Source: Azadirachta indica (Eukaryota; Streptophyta; Magnoliopsida; Sapindales; Meliaceae). Taken from it: a stretch of 64,000 nt of DNA. Of the stretch, positions 9,765 to 21,977 are shown in pieces. The notes beneath the pieces were generated by a model. That model searched no databases. It had not been told where the DNA came from and was given only the letters and a program-made list of their open reading frames with translations. The position numbers and the translations under genes are program-made. The stretch lies in NCBI GenBank assembly GCA_022749755.1, contig CM040441.1, positions 21,143,475 to 21,207,474 on the forward strand, given 5' to 3'. The stretch's first letter is position 1. Each line of letters begins with the position of its first letter.

Positions 9765-11095
9765 ATGTAAATTAATGATTATAGCTAATTAGTAGGACAT
9801 TGTTTCCTTCTTTTTTGTTTTGATTATGTTTGTTGTATATATATTGGAATCCAATGAAAAATAAACTATTCTCTCTTTCGACCTTTTGATTAAATATCCC
9901 TACTTAGACATTAAAATCAAGAAGCAAGGCCGTTTGTTTTTTTTTTTTGGTTTTTACATTTTTTTAAATTTTTTCTTTTTCTTTTCTTTGTTCTTCTTTT
10001 TTGTCTCTCTCTGCATCTTTTTCCCCAACTCTCTCAGTTTGGATTTCAGCTTGCAAAAATTCTCCACATACACCAAAAAAAAAGAAAAAGACAGACAATC
10101 GTTGAAAAGCTGAGTTGAAAGGTTTAAAAATCTTGCAAATAGGTCCCATCAGCTTTGCACCTAGGTCCGCAGGTGACTTGCGTTTGGGTCCGTATTTTCC
10201 TTACGGTTTCTTACTCGAACGTCTTCCTTTTTTAGTCGAAAATCAATGTTTTCGAGTCAAATTTTCTATAAATGGCTAATTCTCTCGTGATCTGAAAAAA
10301 TGCAACAAAAAAAACATTAAATATTGATGTTGGCAGAGGATTAAACAAATAAAGCAAATTAAAGAGTAAATGATAAGTTTGTTTTGATACAGTCATCAAA
10401 ATAAATTAAGCTTTCATTTTTTAATTGATTGCAGTGGATGCTGGGGCGCCAAAAACAGCACGAGGGAGTGAGTACAGTACAATTGAAGAGGTGGCGTGGC
10501 TGCGCTGTTAGTGGCGCGGCCGCGCCACGCCCTCTGCCATGCCACATGCACAAGAGCAGGTGGAATGGCGCGGTCGCGCCTCTAGGTGGCGTGGCGGCAC
10601 CATGTATTCTGCACGATGGCAGAATGCGTGGCGCTGCCGCGTCATGCCACCTGCTCTTGTGCAGACTTGTGGCAGAATGTATGGCGCGGTTGCACTGATA
10701 CAGTAGCTAACCTGTATTTGAAAACCTTGCAAATAGGTCCACTCAGCTTTGCACTTAGATTCCCTAGTGACTGGCGTTTTGGTCCATACTTTTCTTATGT
10801 TTTGGTTCCCAAACGTATTCATTTTTTAGCCGAATTCAGTCTTTTTTAATTAAATTCGCTTTGAATGGCCAATTCTCTCGTCATCTGCAAAAAATATAAC
10901 CGTGTAAAAAATATTAAATATTAATTGTCACTATTTTATTCTTATGTAATTTAATGATTATAGCCAATGAGTAGTAGGACATTATTTGTTTCTTTTTTGT
11001 TCTGATTATATTTGTTGTTTATATATTGGAATTTAATGAAAAATAAACTATCCTCTCTTTCTGCCTTTTAATTGAATATTCTTGCTAAGACATTA
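9765..11095. repeat. Repeat unit 2: B-C-A-minisatellite-A'-B
   Basis: Block B (9765-9915) abuts C (about 9925-10110), A (10120-10395), a short GC-rich array (about 10490-10700), A' (10715-10940) and a second B (10940-11095). The same order occurs at 4790-6400. The B-C junction at about 9920 suggests head-to-tail tandem arrangement of units. A third C block lies at 11410-11580. Confidence 0.65.
10490..10700. repeat. GC-rich minisatellite, short copy with inverted arm
   Basis: Related to the 75-bp array at 5330-6030 but with few units. GCACAAGAGCAGGTGG near 10546-10562 has its reverse complement CCACCTGCTCTTGTGC near 10641-10657, giving a stem of about 16 bp. Confidence 0.75.
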
Positions 11096-12065
11096 AAATC
11101 TGGTAGGCAAAGTTGAATATTAAATAATAATTAAACAAAAAAGGTTACCAACATAATTATTAAAAGATAACAAAAAGTTAAAACAAAATTATTAAAGGTA
11201 ATAAATATAAATAAAATTATTATAATATTAATAATATAATATAAAATTAAAACTAAAATTATTGTGTTTTGGTGGATTTTGCTATGTCATCATTGCAATA
11301 GTTTTGCCAGCTCTAACTGCTGCTTGCTACTGTATGATGCTGGTTTTTTTCGTTGCGGAGATATGTTTTCTGCTATTGTAACTAGATTGTTGTTCTGGCG
11401 CCCAAGAAGCAAGCTCCCTTTTTTTTTTGGTTTTTTTTTTAATTTTTTTAATTTTTTTTCTTTTTCTTTTCTTTTTTCTTCTTTTTTGTTTCTCTCTGCA
11501 TCTTTTTCCCCAACTCCCTCAGTTTGAATTTCAACTTGCAAAAATTCTCCACGTAGACCAAAAAAAAAAAAACAAAACAGAAAATTATGCACGAAAGACA
11601 AGGTTGCTACTTGTTAATTACCAAGCTCCCTACTGCTTGACTGCTTGTTGCCGGTTCTGCTTCATGTTATTAGCTGTATGTTTGTTATTTTTCTACTATT
11701 TTCTTCTCTTAATGTTACTTTGTTTTAGCCGTTTTTGCTACAATTTATTATTGTTTCAACTAACTATTGATAAAGTTGTAAATATATACTGTTGTTGGGA
11801 GATACTTGTTTAATTTTTTTATGGCTGTTATTTTTAGTTTTATAATAATTAGTGGATAAAATAGCTATGTATGTGATATCTAGCATCAGCTTACTGTTGT
11901 TTCTGGTTCATGATCTACTACTGTTGTGCTACTGTTTATATTTGCAATTTGTAATGATACGGACTCTTTTAATTTAAACTTTTTTTAATTAATCTTTAAT
12001 ATATTTTTAAACAATTAATAAGATCGATACACATATGTATGAATTAATGAGTGATATTATTGTCT
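11096..12065. other. AT/T-rich sequence with partial C block
   Basis: Contains block C at about 11410-11580 (T-rich run, then ctctctgcatctttttccccaactccctcag). The remainder has no supported gene; T-rich runs create spurious phenylalanine-rich frames. Confidence 0.5.
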
Positions 12066-12069
12066 TCTA

Positions 12070-12070
12070 C

Positions 12071-12098
<28 letters not shown>
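12070..12098. repeat. (AT)n microsatellite
   Basis: About 14 uninterrupted AT dinucleotides followed by imperfect ATAC/ATGC repeats. Confidence 0.95.
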
Positions 12099-12104
<6 letters not shown>

Positions 12105-12224
12105 GCATATATGTATATGTATATTTTTTGATAAATTATTTTTATTTAATTGAATGTTGTTATAATAACCATTTTTATTGCTATTTTTAAGAATTATAAT
12201 TTTAAAAATTTTAATAACCGTTAA

Positions 12225-12531
12225 AAACTGTCTTCTTATATATCTAAATATTATTAAAAGTAAATTTCTTATAAAATTTTAACAATTGTTAAATATTGTC
12301 CTCTTATAAATTTAAGTACTATTATAAAGGGTTCTCTTATAAATTCGAGTAATATTTAAAACTGTTTTCTTATAAATTTAAAAACTAATAAAAACAGTCT
12401 TCTTATCATAATAAAAGAGAACGGTTTTTGATATTTTAAGATACGTCAAAAGAAAAGGGTTTGTAATACGTTTTAAAAGAGTTTTTAATAATATTTTATA
12501 ATAGTTTTAAATGTATAATAGTCTAGTAGTG
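12225..12531 (-). mobile_element. Possible CACTA transposon terminus
   Basis: The right end reads on the minus strand CACTACTAGAC, matching the CACTA start of En/Spm-class elements. Interior to it lie about six degenerate ~34-bp repeats (ttcttataaatttaa...aaactg, 12225-12415), like the subterminal repeats bound by CACTA transposases. No matching other end or transposase was seen, so it would be a truncated copy. Confidence 0.35.
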
Positions 12532-12539
12532 TGAAATAC

Positions 12540-13927
12540 TGGCAAAAAAAATTTGAGGACCCGATATGCCAAAAAATTCAAGTAGTCACGTCATGTTCTT
12601 ACGTATAGAAAATGGGTTGAGTTATATGCAATATAAAGTACTTTTATCTCAAAAAGAATATGATTGCAAATCTCTGTCACTTGTTATATTGTTTACTTTT
12701 TGCTCATGGGATTTAGTATACAAGTCATTAAAAATATAAATTCACACAAACCCATCTATTTTTTCTTTTTCTCTAACAACATTAAAATTTATTTGGTATT
12801 TAATCCAAAAATAGAGTGTTTTCAAACATGTCCATAAATCAAGATTTGGAAAAACATGCAAATCCTTTTATCATTTAAACACTCTTTAGGTCGTTTTCAT
12901 TGCTTTCCTCCGAAAGCTACACTGTTTCCAATCTTAAATACAAAGAAGGATAAATATTGCAAAGCAATAAATATTGGTAATACTTGCAGATAAATAAAAT
13001 ATTTGATTCCTAAAAGATTAAGTAAATTCAGATGAACAGAAAATGGTAATTTTTGAACTACAATCCCTAAAAGTTTCACTGATTTGAAGCAAAATGAAAG
13101 CTATCTATGTGGTTATTTTTTATGTAACTTTACCCCTATTTGTCAGATTTTTCACATGGAGATCCCAAAGAGTTAAGATTCTGTAGTGTCAGGACAACAT
13201 GCAGCTTAATAATAATTAATATTGTATTGCATGGCGTGGGAAAGGTTCACAGGAATATTTCAGACTCCCCTTTTTCAAGGCCAATAATGCCTTCTTCATC
13301 ACTCATTCAAACTATAGGTTCGATGTAATAGTTTTTATCAATTATTTTCCAGAATCGCAACAAGAATTTTGGGCATATACAATTCAATATTTTTTTCATA
13401 AATTACTACAAATTTCATTCATTTATTAGATATAACAAAAGAAACCCACATACAAAGAATGAAGACCAACTAAAAGAATTTTAAAAAAATGGCAAATTTC
13501 TAGTAATTCAGAATCTTTAAACACATATATGAAACCAATATTTATTATGAAACAAGAAACAAATCAAATTGAAGAGAAATTAACATACCATTGATCCAGT
13601 GCTTGGGAGGCCGGAAGTGATATCAAGTTTTGTAGAGAACCTTAACAGCAGAAATAGACTGTAATTCTGGGAAACACAACTGTCAAGCAGAAAACTAGAC
13701 TTTTTAAACAATTTTTTAACTAACAGGAAATGAAGGGATTTCCAGGTTATCAAAATTTCATATTGTTCACAAATGCTTACCATGCCTCAGAACCAAAAGA
13801 TTCACCATTTTATGATTATATCAAATACATTTTCAAAAGGCCATGTTACGACAACATTTATGGGTGAGTAAATAGAATCTGATGTTATATATTGCTTGCA
13901 ATTTTACATCAATGTTAGAATGTAAAT
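12540..13927. other. Noncoding or possible host exon remnants
   Basis: Mostly AT-rich. On the minus strand 13590-13780 reads as an exon-like frame ending LDITSGLPSTGSM|GTATGTT, and a frame beginning MSDEEGIIGLEKGESEIF lies near 13238-13295. Neither is recognised. They may be remnants of a gene into which the pararetrovirus inserted, but the evidence is thin. Confidence 0.25.
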
Positions 13928-14275
13928 ATGCAAAAGCTTACTATTTGGGTATTTACATCTAGGGTTAGTATAGGTTGCGGTAAACCCTTAACTAGAGAGA
14001 GACTTAATAACTCGGTCCTTATTACTGTAAGAGATAAAAGGCATCTAAAATTTACAGATTCATTATTAGCCTGTGTAGAAACCTTTCTATGCAATGGTCC
14101 TGTGTATTTCAATTGTGCTCCAAACTTCATAGTTCATATGAGAGATTTGAATGTTAGAAATGTCTTAATTATCAATATCAAAACTTATGGTTTTGATATG
14201 GAACAAGGCATAAGTAATGTAGCAATTGTGTGTAGGGTGTTCTGTAAAACCACGAACATTATTGCGTCCAGTTAA
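13928..14275 (+). pseudogene. Pararetroviral movement protein fragment (30K type)
   Basis: A 116-codon frame resembles the core of 30K-superfamily cell-to-cell movement proteins of Caulimoviridae. It is N-terminally truncated: an in-frame stop lies just upstream and the ATG is probably fortuitous. In living viruses this protein forms tubules through plasmodesmata; here it is a relic. The sequence continues in the same frame class after stops at about 14275 and 14400. Confidence 0.65.
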
Positions 14276-14464
14276 AAGTTGAAAGCTTAATTAAGGATTC
14301 AAAAAGGAGAAACAACAATCTTTGAGACGAATGTTGAAAAAACTAATCTCATGGTCCTGAAAAAGATGACATGGGATCAAATTAAGCTTCCTTAAGATTG
14401 GACATTAAATAGAGTATGTCCCACCACAACTCCTGTATCAGAAAATCTACAATAAATTGAAGAG

Positions 14465-15202
14465 TTGGATGATGGTTCAGTTAGGATTAAATTTAATCCT
14501 TCTAGATTAGTTTTAATTAGACCAACTTTAATAAAAGAACCAGCAAGAGCTTCTACGTCAGTAATTCCTGACAACATTTCATATACAGGCATTACAAAAT
14601 TGCCATCTGAAATAGCTAAGCCCATTTATGGGTCAGATGAAGGGAATGAAATTTCTCCTGTCAAACCCACCGATCCGACTTTATCAGATATGAGTTATAC
14701 CACAACAATATGCTTAAAAAGGCTGAGGATCACCTAAAAGTGATTCCTAAAGAATTCTTAAATGAATTCTAGTCAGAAGGAGAATAAAGAAAAAAGAAAA
14801 TGGTTTTCAAAACAATTTTCTACTGATAAAAAGAAATAAAAATTTGAAAAATATACAGATGCACTAAAACGTGTAAAAATAAATTTTTTTCAATTTTTGG
14901 ATTTGTACTTAAATTACAAAAAGGTAAAATATCCAGAAGAATTTTCTTTTAAAAAGATAGAAAATTGCTTTCAAACATTTCAAACTACTGAAGAAAAAAC
15001 AGTAACTTTTGTTTATCCTCCCCAGACATCAGTAAATATAAATAAAAAAAAAAAAAAAAAAAATACTTCACGAACTCCATATAAGGAATTGGCTAAAGTA
15101 GAAAAGCTAGTTTTCACTTTAAACTTAAATCATGTGGTCAAACGAAATAATTTCACTAATCTTTATCTAAAAAGTTTAGGGAAACAAGTCGCAAGAATAT
15201 AG
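14465..15202 (+). pseudogene. Pararetroviral polyprotein segment, unassigned
   Basis: Two open stretches (14465-14737 and 14897-15202) lie in the same frame as the movement-protein fragment, between movement and capsid regions. They are lysine-rich with an A15 run at about 15047-15061. No catalytic motif is visible. Confidence 0.45.
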
Positions 15203-15239
15203 ACTTTCTATCTTAAATAAAGATAAGGTTTTGGCATCC

Positions 15240-16566
15240 TTTTTGTTCTCAGCAATGCCTAAATCAAAAGATAAAGAAGTTAAAACAGTATTTCTTGAAC
15301 CACCGCCAAGTTTTTAGTTTAAACAAACTAAAGACAATGAATTCTTAAAGAATTTACTTGGTAAATTGGGAGACTTAAATGTTTTCAAGGCCAAAAAAAT
15401 ATTAATGTCTTAAAAGAAGACATTAATGAACTGTTTGATAATGAAACAGATAAACTAGAACAGTCTCTTAAAAAGATAATGAATATAGATGATTCCCAAA
15501 TAAATAGGGTTTCATTTAAAACACCTCAATTTATTTATGTCACTAATCCATTTTCCAAAAAGCCCACACTAGTATATCTTCGACTAGAAGAAAAGGACTA
15601 TCTTGTAAGGGTTGATTACGATGGAAAATCTATAATAGAATAGAGTTTTGATGGGTTATCAGAATATCAGATAATAAAGGTCCTTAAACATATGTTTATA
15701 TTTGCTACGGTTTGCAAATTTCATGAAGTAGAAGATAACTTCAAGCTATTGTGACAGGATTTACAGGCCAACTTCAAGGTCTGTGGGATAATCATCTAGA
15801 TTCGGATCAAAAAGACGAAATACTAGATGTTGTTAACTCTGAAACGGTTGAACAGGATGTTGTAAATACCTTAATTAACACTCTTGTTACAATTTGTAGG
15901 GACCATAAACATTAATTATGAATAGAGTCATCAAGAACTAATAAACCTTAAATGTCCCACCTTAATAGATTTTAGGTGGTATAGGGATACCTTCTTCTCC
16001 AGAGTTTTTATGAGAACAGACTCTAAGGAAGAGTTTTGGAAAGAAAAGTTCATATCTGAATTTCCTACATTCTTTATTGATAGAGTCAGAAATGGACTTA
16101 AATAGCGTCATGGAGGAATTATTCCATATTCTCAATACTCATACGGAGAATTGGCTTCTAAAGTAGTATTAGAAGGCATGAATTTATGTAATGATATAAA
16201 GCTTAAACGATAGCTTAAGAAGTAAAAATTAACTAGCAAACAAGCTTTGGGAGATTTTTTGCCAACAATTTGGTTACGAGGATTTTAGATCTCCTATCAA
16301 ACAGAAAAGGCTTAAACAAGCCCCTCTTAAAAGGTATTCTGAAAAAAAAAAAAAAAAAAAACGTTTCAAAAGAAAAGAAAGCTTATCCTAAAAAGAAGGG
16401 CAAAAGAACACCTACATGTTACAGATGTGGCAAAAGGGGCCATTATAGCACTAATTGCAAAACAAAAAAGAAAATAAATAATCTAAATATAGACAAAGGT
16501 CCTAAAAGACAATTGCTGCAAATAATGCTTACTGATAATTATGATAATGAAATTATCTTCAACTGA
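15240..16566 (+). pseudogene. Pararetroviral capsid-like region with zinc knuckle
   Basis: The region is broken by many stops until 16270, where 98 codons are open. It ends in a basic stretch followed by the CCHC zinc knuckle CYRCGKRGHYSTNC (16417-16458), the nucleic-acid binding motif at the C-terminus of caulimovirid capsid proteins. An A20 run at about 16341-16360 inside the lysine stretch has probably slipped, since the frame class changes here. Confidence 0.65.
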
Positions 16567-17186
16567 AAAATCAGAAGTGGAAGAGGATTGGTTAAACTCA
16601 TCAACCTCTAACATAGAAACTAATTGTGATTGCAGTATAAAAGGGGTATATAAAACTTGTCCTTTTGAATCAGACCTTAAAATGCAAGAACTAGCAGAGA
16701 AAAGAAGAGCTCTTGAAAAATATATTTCAATGGTTAAAGAAGAAAAGAAAAATAAAAAGCTAGAGGTAAAATCCTCTGAAGAACTTTATTCTTTTGAAAA
16801 ATTACTTAAAAAAGTTAAGACATTAAACTCTAAAAGAGAACCTATATATAGTAGTTGAGTTACAAAAGAAAATTAAAAATACAAAAGAAGAACTTAAGGA
16901 ACTCAAAAATAGAGTTCAAAGTCTTGAACTAGCAAATTATAAACAATTATTGGAAGGAGGAGAATCCGAAAAGGAAGAAGATAGTATGGAAGATTTCCTT
17001 AAAGGGTTTTATAAAGAAAAATTAGAGAAGCAACCCTTAAGAATGAAGCTAGTCGAATCTTCACGAATTAATGAATTAAAATTCATTAATACTATTGAAA
17101 AGGTACAAACCCTTAAATGGTATGTCAGGGTGTCCCTAATCATCAGAAAAGAATTCATTTTAGAAATACCAGTCTTAATAAATTGA
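16541..17186 (+). pseudogene. Glu/Lys-rich coiled-coil linker of the pararetrovirus
   Basis: Overlapping open stretches in two frames (16541-16858, 16950-17186) are rich in Glu, Lys and Leu with heptad-like spacing, consistent with a coiled coil between capsid and protease regions. A stop at 17184 interrupts the frame where a protease active-site loop would be expected. Confidence 0.45.
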
Positions 17187-17242
17187 GATGTTGAGCTTAG
17201 GTGTATAACTGAAGGCTTAATACAGCTAGTGGAGAAAGATTA

Positions 17243-17593
17243 TTGATAAAATATAAAATTCCTAAAGCAGCCGTATGTGCAAAAGGATTATGTATAGAAC
17301 ACCCATTCATCCTAATTAAAAATTTAGATGTTACAGTGATTTTAGGATCAGATTTTTCATGCAAGTTATTTTCGTTTAAAGTTACAGAAAAGGGTTTAGA
17401 GGCTAGAAAAGGAGATGAAATATATAAGTTAAAATATATAGATCAACCTCGGCCAACAAAAATTAATAGTCTTAAACTTCCGACTAACAACAAAGAAAAA
17501 TTCTTCTTGTCCTTAAAAGAGGAAGTGAGCCATAAAAGGATCGAAGAACAACTTCAATCGGAAAAAATTCAAAATAAAATAAGTGCTTTCTAG
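17243..17593 (+). pseudogene. Pararetroviral aspartic-protease region
   Basis: An ILGSDF motif (residues 33-38 of the open stretch) resembles the second half of retroviral-type aspartic proteases, followed by a linker into RT. The catalytic D-T/S-G triad is not visible, so the enzyme would be inactive even if translated. Confidence 0.5.
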
Positions 17594-17689
17594 AAGAAGC
17601 TGAAAAAGTAAGTTTGTGCTGAAGCTCCCAATGCCTTTTGGGACCGTAAATAGCATATGGTAGAATTGTCATACGAACCAAACTTTAAA

Positions 17690-18375
17690 GAGTCTAAAAT
17701 AAACACAAAAGCTCGGCCCATCCAAATGAACATGAGACATTTGGATCTGTAAAAAAGAAATTGATGAACTCGTAAAAAAGTGTTTAATCAGAAAAAGTTG
17801 TTCTCCATAGTCATGTCTAGCATTCTATGTTGAAAATGCTGCTGAAAAAGAACGAGGTGTACCAAGATTGGTGATAAATTATAAGCCCTTAAATAAGGCA
17901 CTAAGATAAATTATATATCCATTACCAAATAAGCGAGACCTATTAAATAAGTTATATTCTATTAAAATATTTCTAAATTTGATATGAAAAGCGAATATTG
18001 GCAAATCCAAGTAAAAGAAAATGACCATTACAGAACAATATTCATAGTTTCATTCGAATATTATGAGTGAAATGTAATGTCATTCAAATTAAAGAATGTC
18101 CCGTCCAAATTTCAAAACATAATGAATAAAATATTTAAACCATATCTCAACTTTATTATTGTCCACATTGATGATGTGTTAGTTTTTTCAATGACTCTAG
18201 ATCAACATTTTAAGCATCTAGGAATCTTCCTCAATATTGTAACAAAGGTGGGATTAGTAGTCTTTGTGAAGAAATTAAAAATATTTCAAATAGAAATTAG
18301 ATTCTTGGGACACATTATCAATAAAGGCTTAATTCAGCCTGTCAATGAGCAATAGAATTCACTGATAAATTCTAG
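17690..18375 (+). pseudogene. Pararetroviral reverse transcriptase fragment
   Basis: Broken palm/fingers sequence leads into an open 92-codon stretch (18077-18355) carrying VHIDDVLVFS at the catalytic site; the usual aromatic residue before the two aspartates is His here. The following FLGHII motif is normal for this family. Sequence stops at the LTR junction near 18376; thumb and RNase H are missing. Confidence 0.75.
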
Positions 18376-19760
18376 TCCTCCGTGTATATCAAACACTAAG
18401 CGTCAAAGGAAAACCACAAAGTTTTATTTGTGGGGATCAAATTGCAAGAAAAAAAGGATTAAAATATAAGATCGTTAAAATAGAAACCAAAATTCGAAAT
18501 AATTAAAGTGATGAGGACCTAATTGAAATTTGAGGCCTTACACACCCTATGTAGAATGAGTGGCCGGCACGCGCAACTTTCTTCCACGCGTGCGCAACCC
18601 ACACAGCACATCTGGCCATTTTGGCCAAGAGCATAGCATGCATGCTCCATGCTTAGCGCGAGCTCACCATTTGCGACCCAGATGATATTTTTTTATTCGA
18701 TTTTGACCTAATTTTAGCCCTCAGATCAAAGATGAATGGCTAGATTTAGTAGTGCCGTAAATTTTCATGTTTTTTCTAAACATTATTCACCTTAACCAAT
18801 TTTCGAAAGAGAGTTTTAAAGAGAGAAAGGAAGAAAAAGAAAGGGTATTAAGCTACAGAGAGGGGAAAGTCGAGAAGATGATAGATGGAAGCATGAAGTC
18901 TTGAGGATGAAAACTCTTCTAATCTAGTTTTATCTCTCTTCTTGTTTTATTACATCTTGAATTAAACAATTCTTGTGTTAATTGAAATTATGCAATTAAT
19001 TGTTTAATTTTTAATGTTTTGATTTAAACTCTATTCCATGTGTAGTTAAACTTATTTTTAGGGTAATGATTTAATTTATTAAAATCATCCATTTTCTACT
19101 ATTGTGTTATTTTTTATTTAATATCTAATATTAAATATTTATCATGATGTTTAATATTTTTAAATATTTGACCAATATTTGAATAAATTGTGTACTAATA
19201 TGAATTGATAAGTGATTATCAAGTCTAACCTATGTAATAAATGTCATAAATTATATGTTAGATAAAAATGTATTAATATGATTTATATATCTTAACTCAA
19301 AATTATCACTGATTTTAATACACTCTCACTTAATCAAATTTACATAAAGATATAATAAATTTTTAGGGACAGAGTAGTTTTAATTGATCTCGAGAGAAAC
19401 TATCGAATAAAAAAGGATAATCAATTAACAATATTAGTATTAAATCAGAATAACGTCAATTGAAAAATTGGATGCGACTAATTAAGATGAAATCATTCAC
19501 CCTAAATTTTTCTATTAATTAAATATCTTAATTACTTTATTAAGTAATTAATTTTTATTTATTTTAATTTTTCACTCAAATTGATAATTGATTTCTTCAA
19601 ATAAATTTAAAATTAATTTTTTTTAATACTTAATAAATTGCATTCTCCATGGGTTCTACATCATTCTTGTAGGATATTACTTATTATGATCCCATACACT
19701 TGTAGATATCACGCACACACTATATAAATCTCACAACAAATTTTTTTGATTTGCCAAATT
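18376..19760 (+). repeat. LTR fragment matching 1.3-2.3 kb in opposite orientation
   Basis: Begins TGATAAATTCTAG at the end of the pararetroviral RT. From about 18930 to 19750 it matches the reverse complement of about 1330-2110 (ctaatctagttttatct, gatctcgagagaaac, attaaatcagaataac). A GC-rich island sits at 18550-18680, at the position where other LTRs here carry one. No internal coding region follows, so it is probably a solo LTR or a truncated element. Confidence 0.55.
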
Positions 19761-20144
19761 CGGTCCACCAGATTCGACATGAATTTTGTCTTGTAATTCG
19801 CTATTTTCTAGTTCACGTTAATTGATTTGGATCAGTTTGCTTAAATCGGATACGGGAAGAATCGATTTTGAAGCAAGTTTGAAAACTTTGCAATTTACTC
19901 CATCTTTCAGATTTCAAATCTTGCATTTTGGTCTAATTTTCTAATTTCAAAAGTTTACATATAGGTTTGTTTTCCAGATTTCAAGCATTAGCATTTAAAT
20001 AAATAATATTTAAAAGTTTATTTCAAAAGTTTGACTTTTAAAAGTTTACAGATTTCAAAAGTTCGAAAGGCGCGATCCACATGAGCCATGCCAGGCCGGT
20101 CCAAGTTGACCGTAGTTTGACTTTTCAAATTAATAAGAATTTTC
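19761..20144. other. Noncoding, repeat-like
   Basis: Contains repeated phrases built on 'aaaagtttgacttttaaaagttt' and 'agatttcaaa'. No gene. Confidence 0.4.
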
Positions 20145-20218
20145 ACAATGTAAGGTTCAAACACAAGAGCTTGAAGGCAACAGACAAACACTATACCACC
20201 GAACAATTCATATTTATT
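20145..20218 (-). mobile_element. tRNA-derived SINE-like fragment
   Basis: The minus strand reads GGTGGTATAGTGTTTGTCTG, then about 20 bases later TGTTTGAACCT. These resemble Pol III box A and box B at tRNA-like spacing. No tRNA fold is evident, so it is read as a decayed SINE head rather than a tRNA gene. Confidence 0.4.
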
Positions 20219-20230
20219 CATAAAATAATA

Positions 20231-21970
20231 TAAATAAATAATATTTAAAGTACATCTTTAATTTATATTTTTAAAAATATTTTTTAAAATTATTTATTAA
20301 AAAAATAATTGTATAATGTAAAATAATTCAAATTTAATAATTATAACTATTTTATTATTAATTAAACCATAAAAATGAAAAATTTTTGTGTTTAATATTA
20401 ATAATCATTAAAGTAATTTATATTTGTGAAAATATTAAAACTTACAATAGGCAACGATTGGTTTTGAGAGGATGATAGAGTGGTCAAAGCGACTCATGTC
20501 ATTTTTAAATTTAGGATTTAAAAATTTATATAATAATTTAATTTTATAATAGTTTGCATTAAACTTAATATAAATTTTTAAAAAAATTAAACTTATTAAT
20601 TTTAATAGATATTTAAAGCATTTAGCAAAAATTAACTTCTACAATTATAAATTTTAATTTAACATTAAAAATCATATCATCAACTTTTAATTTTTCATCA
20701 AATCTCATAATATAAATCAAATTTATTATATCTTCTCAATAATAATAAATTAATTTTTCATAAATGAATCACTATTTCACATATCATCAAAATAGCATAA
20801 TAAAAAAATAATATTAGACTTTTTCACTAAATAATTGATGAAAACAAAATAATTGATAACAATCATCAATTTAATAATCATCAATTATTGTTTATTAATC
20901 ACAAATAAAATATAGTAATTATTATTATCTAAAAAATTAAATCAAAACAATAACTAATTATATTTAGATAATAACTTAACCAAAAAATCTTAATATTTAT
21001 ACTGATGTATAGAATAGGAAATATATAATATTAAGTCAATCATACTCAATAATTTACATAAATGTTATTTTATTAATAATCATAATTAAAATACATTAAT
21101 TTAATTTAATATTATAATAATGAATGAATGATTATAATCATATCACTGCAAATTATAATATTTTTAATTTGGTCAATTAAGTGCTTCATAATTATTTAGA
21201 AATTTTCAATTCAATCAATTTTAGATTTTTTTTAAATTCATTTTCTCAATAAAGAAATTTGTTAAAATAATAAAAACTAAAAAAAAATTGAATAATTTTT
21301 AATAATTAGAACAATAAATTTTGATAAATAAAAATAATTAATTTATGTCAAAAAACTAATCAATTTGTAATTGATAAATTAATTTATCGTGATATAGTAA
21401 TATAAAATTAACAAGACAAAGAATTTCTTCTTCTTTTTAGATTTCATTTTTTTATCTACCAAATAAAATATTTTTCTGCAAAATTATAAAAAAAATTTAA
21501 TATTTATTTAGTATATTTTCTCTAACTTTATCAATTCTATTAAAAAGTAGATCATAATTTATTATTATACTTATTTTTTTATTTTTATTAATAGTAAAAT
21601 TTTAGTAAATGTATCAATTAAATTTAATATTTAGTTCTAACAAAATTTTTATTATTAACAATATTTTATATAAATTATTTAATTGTCTCAATCAAATTGA
21701 TGATTATTGTCAATTATTTTTTAACAATTAATTTATAAAAAAATATTTGTTAAAATTAAAAGTTATGATATTAAAATATAATTATTGTTCCTTCAAATAA
21801 TTATAAAAAAATTGTAATAAAATTATATTTAAATAAGTGTTAAAAATAAAATTATGGTTAGATTATACAATTATTTTGAATCAATAAAAAAGATTTAAAA
21901 ATAATATATTAATTAAATTTACTAAATATATATTATTTATCAAATATATTTTATTTAAAAAGTTTGATAA
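20231..21970. other. Extremely AT-rich noncoding stretch
   Basis: Long runs of A/T with no frame of note and no clear repeat structure. Confidence 0.6.
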
Positions 21971-21977
21971 GTAACTA

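Larger units (their letters stand above)
13928..18375 (+). mobile_element. Endogenous pararetrovirus relic (Caulimoviridae)
   Basis: Plus-strand order is movement protein, capsid-like region with CCHC knuckle, protease region, reverse transcriptase. This order, with most pieces in one frame class, fits petuvirus or florendovirus type Caulimoviridae, whose remains are common in angiosperm genomes. The copy is defective: many in-frame stops and frame changes, no RNase H after the RT, no visible tRNA-Met primer site or leader, and the RT is cut by an LTR at about 18376. It is an old genomic fossil, not a virus capable of expression. Assignment to genus is inference. Confidence 0.8.

Noticed and set aside
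20145..20218. tRNA gene
   Set aside because: Box A/B-like motifs only; no cloverleaf or anticodon arm could be drawn.
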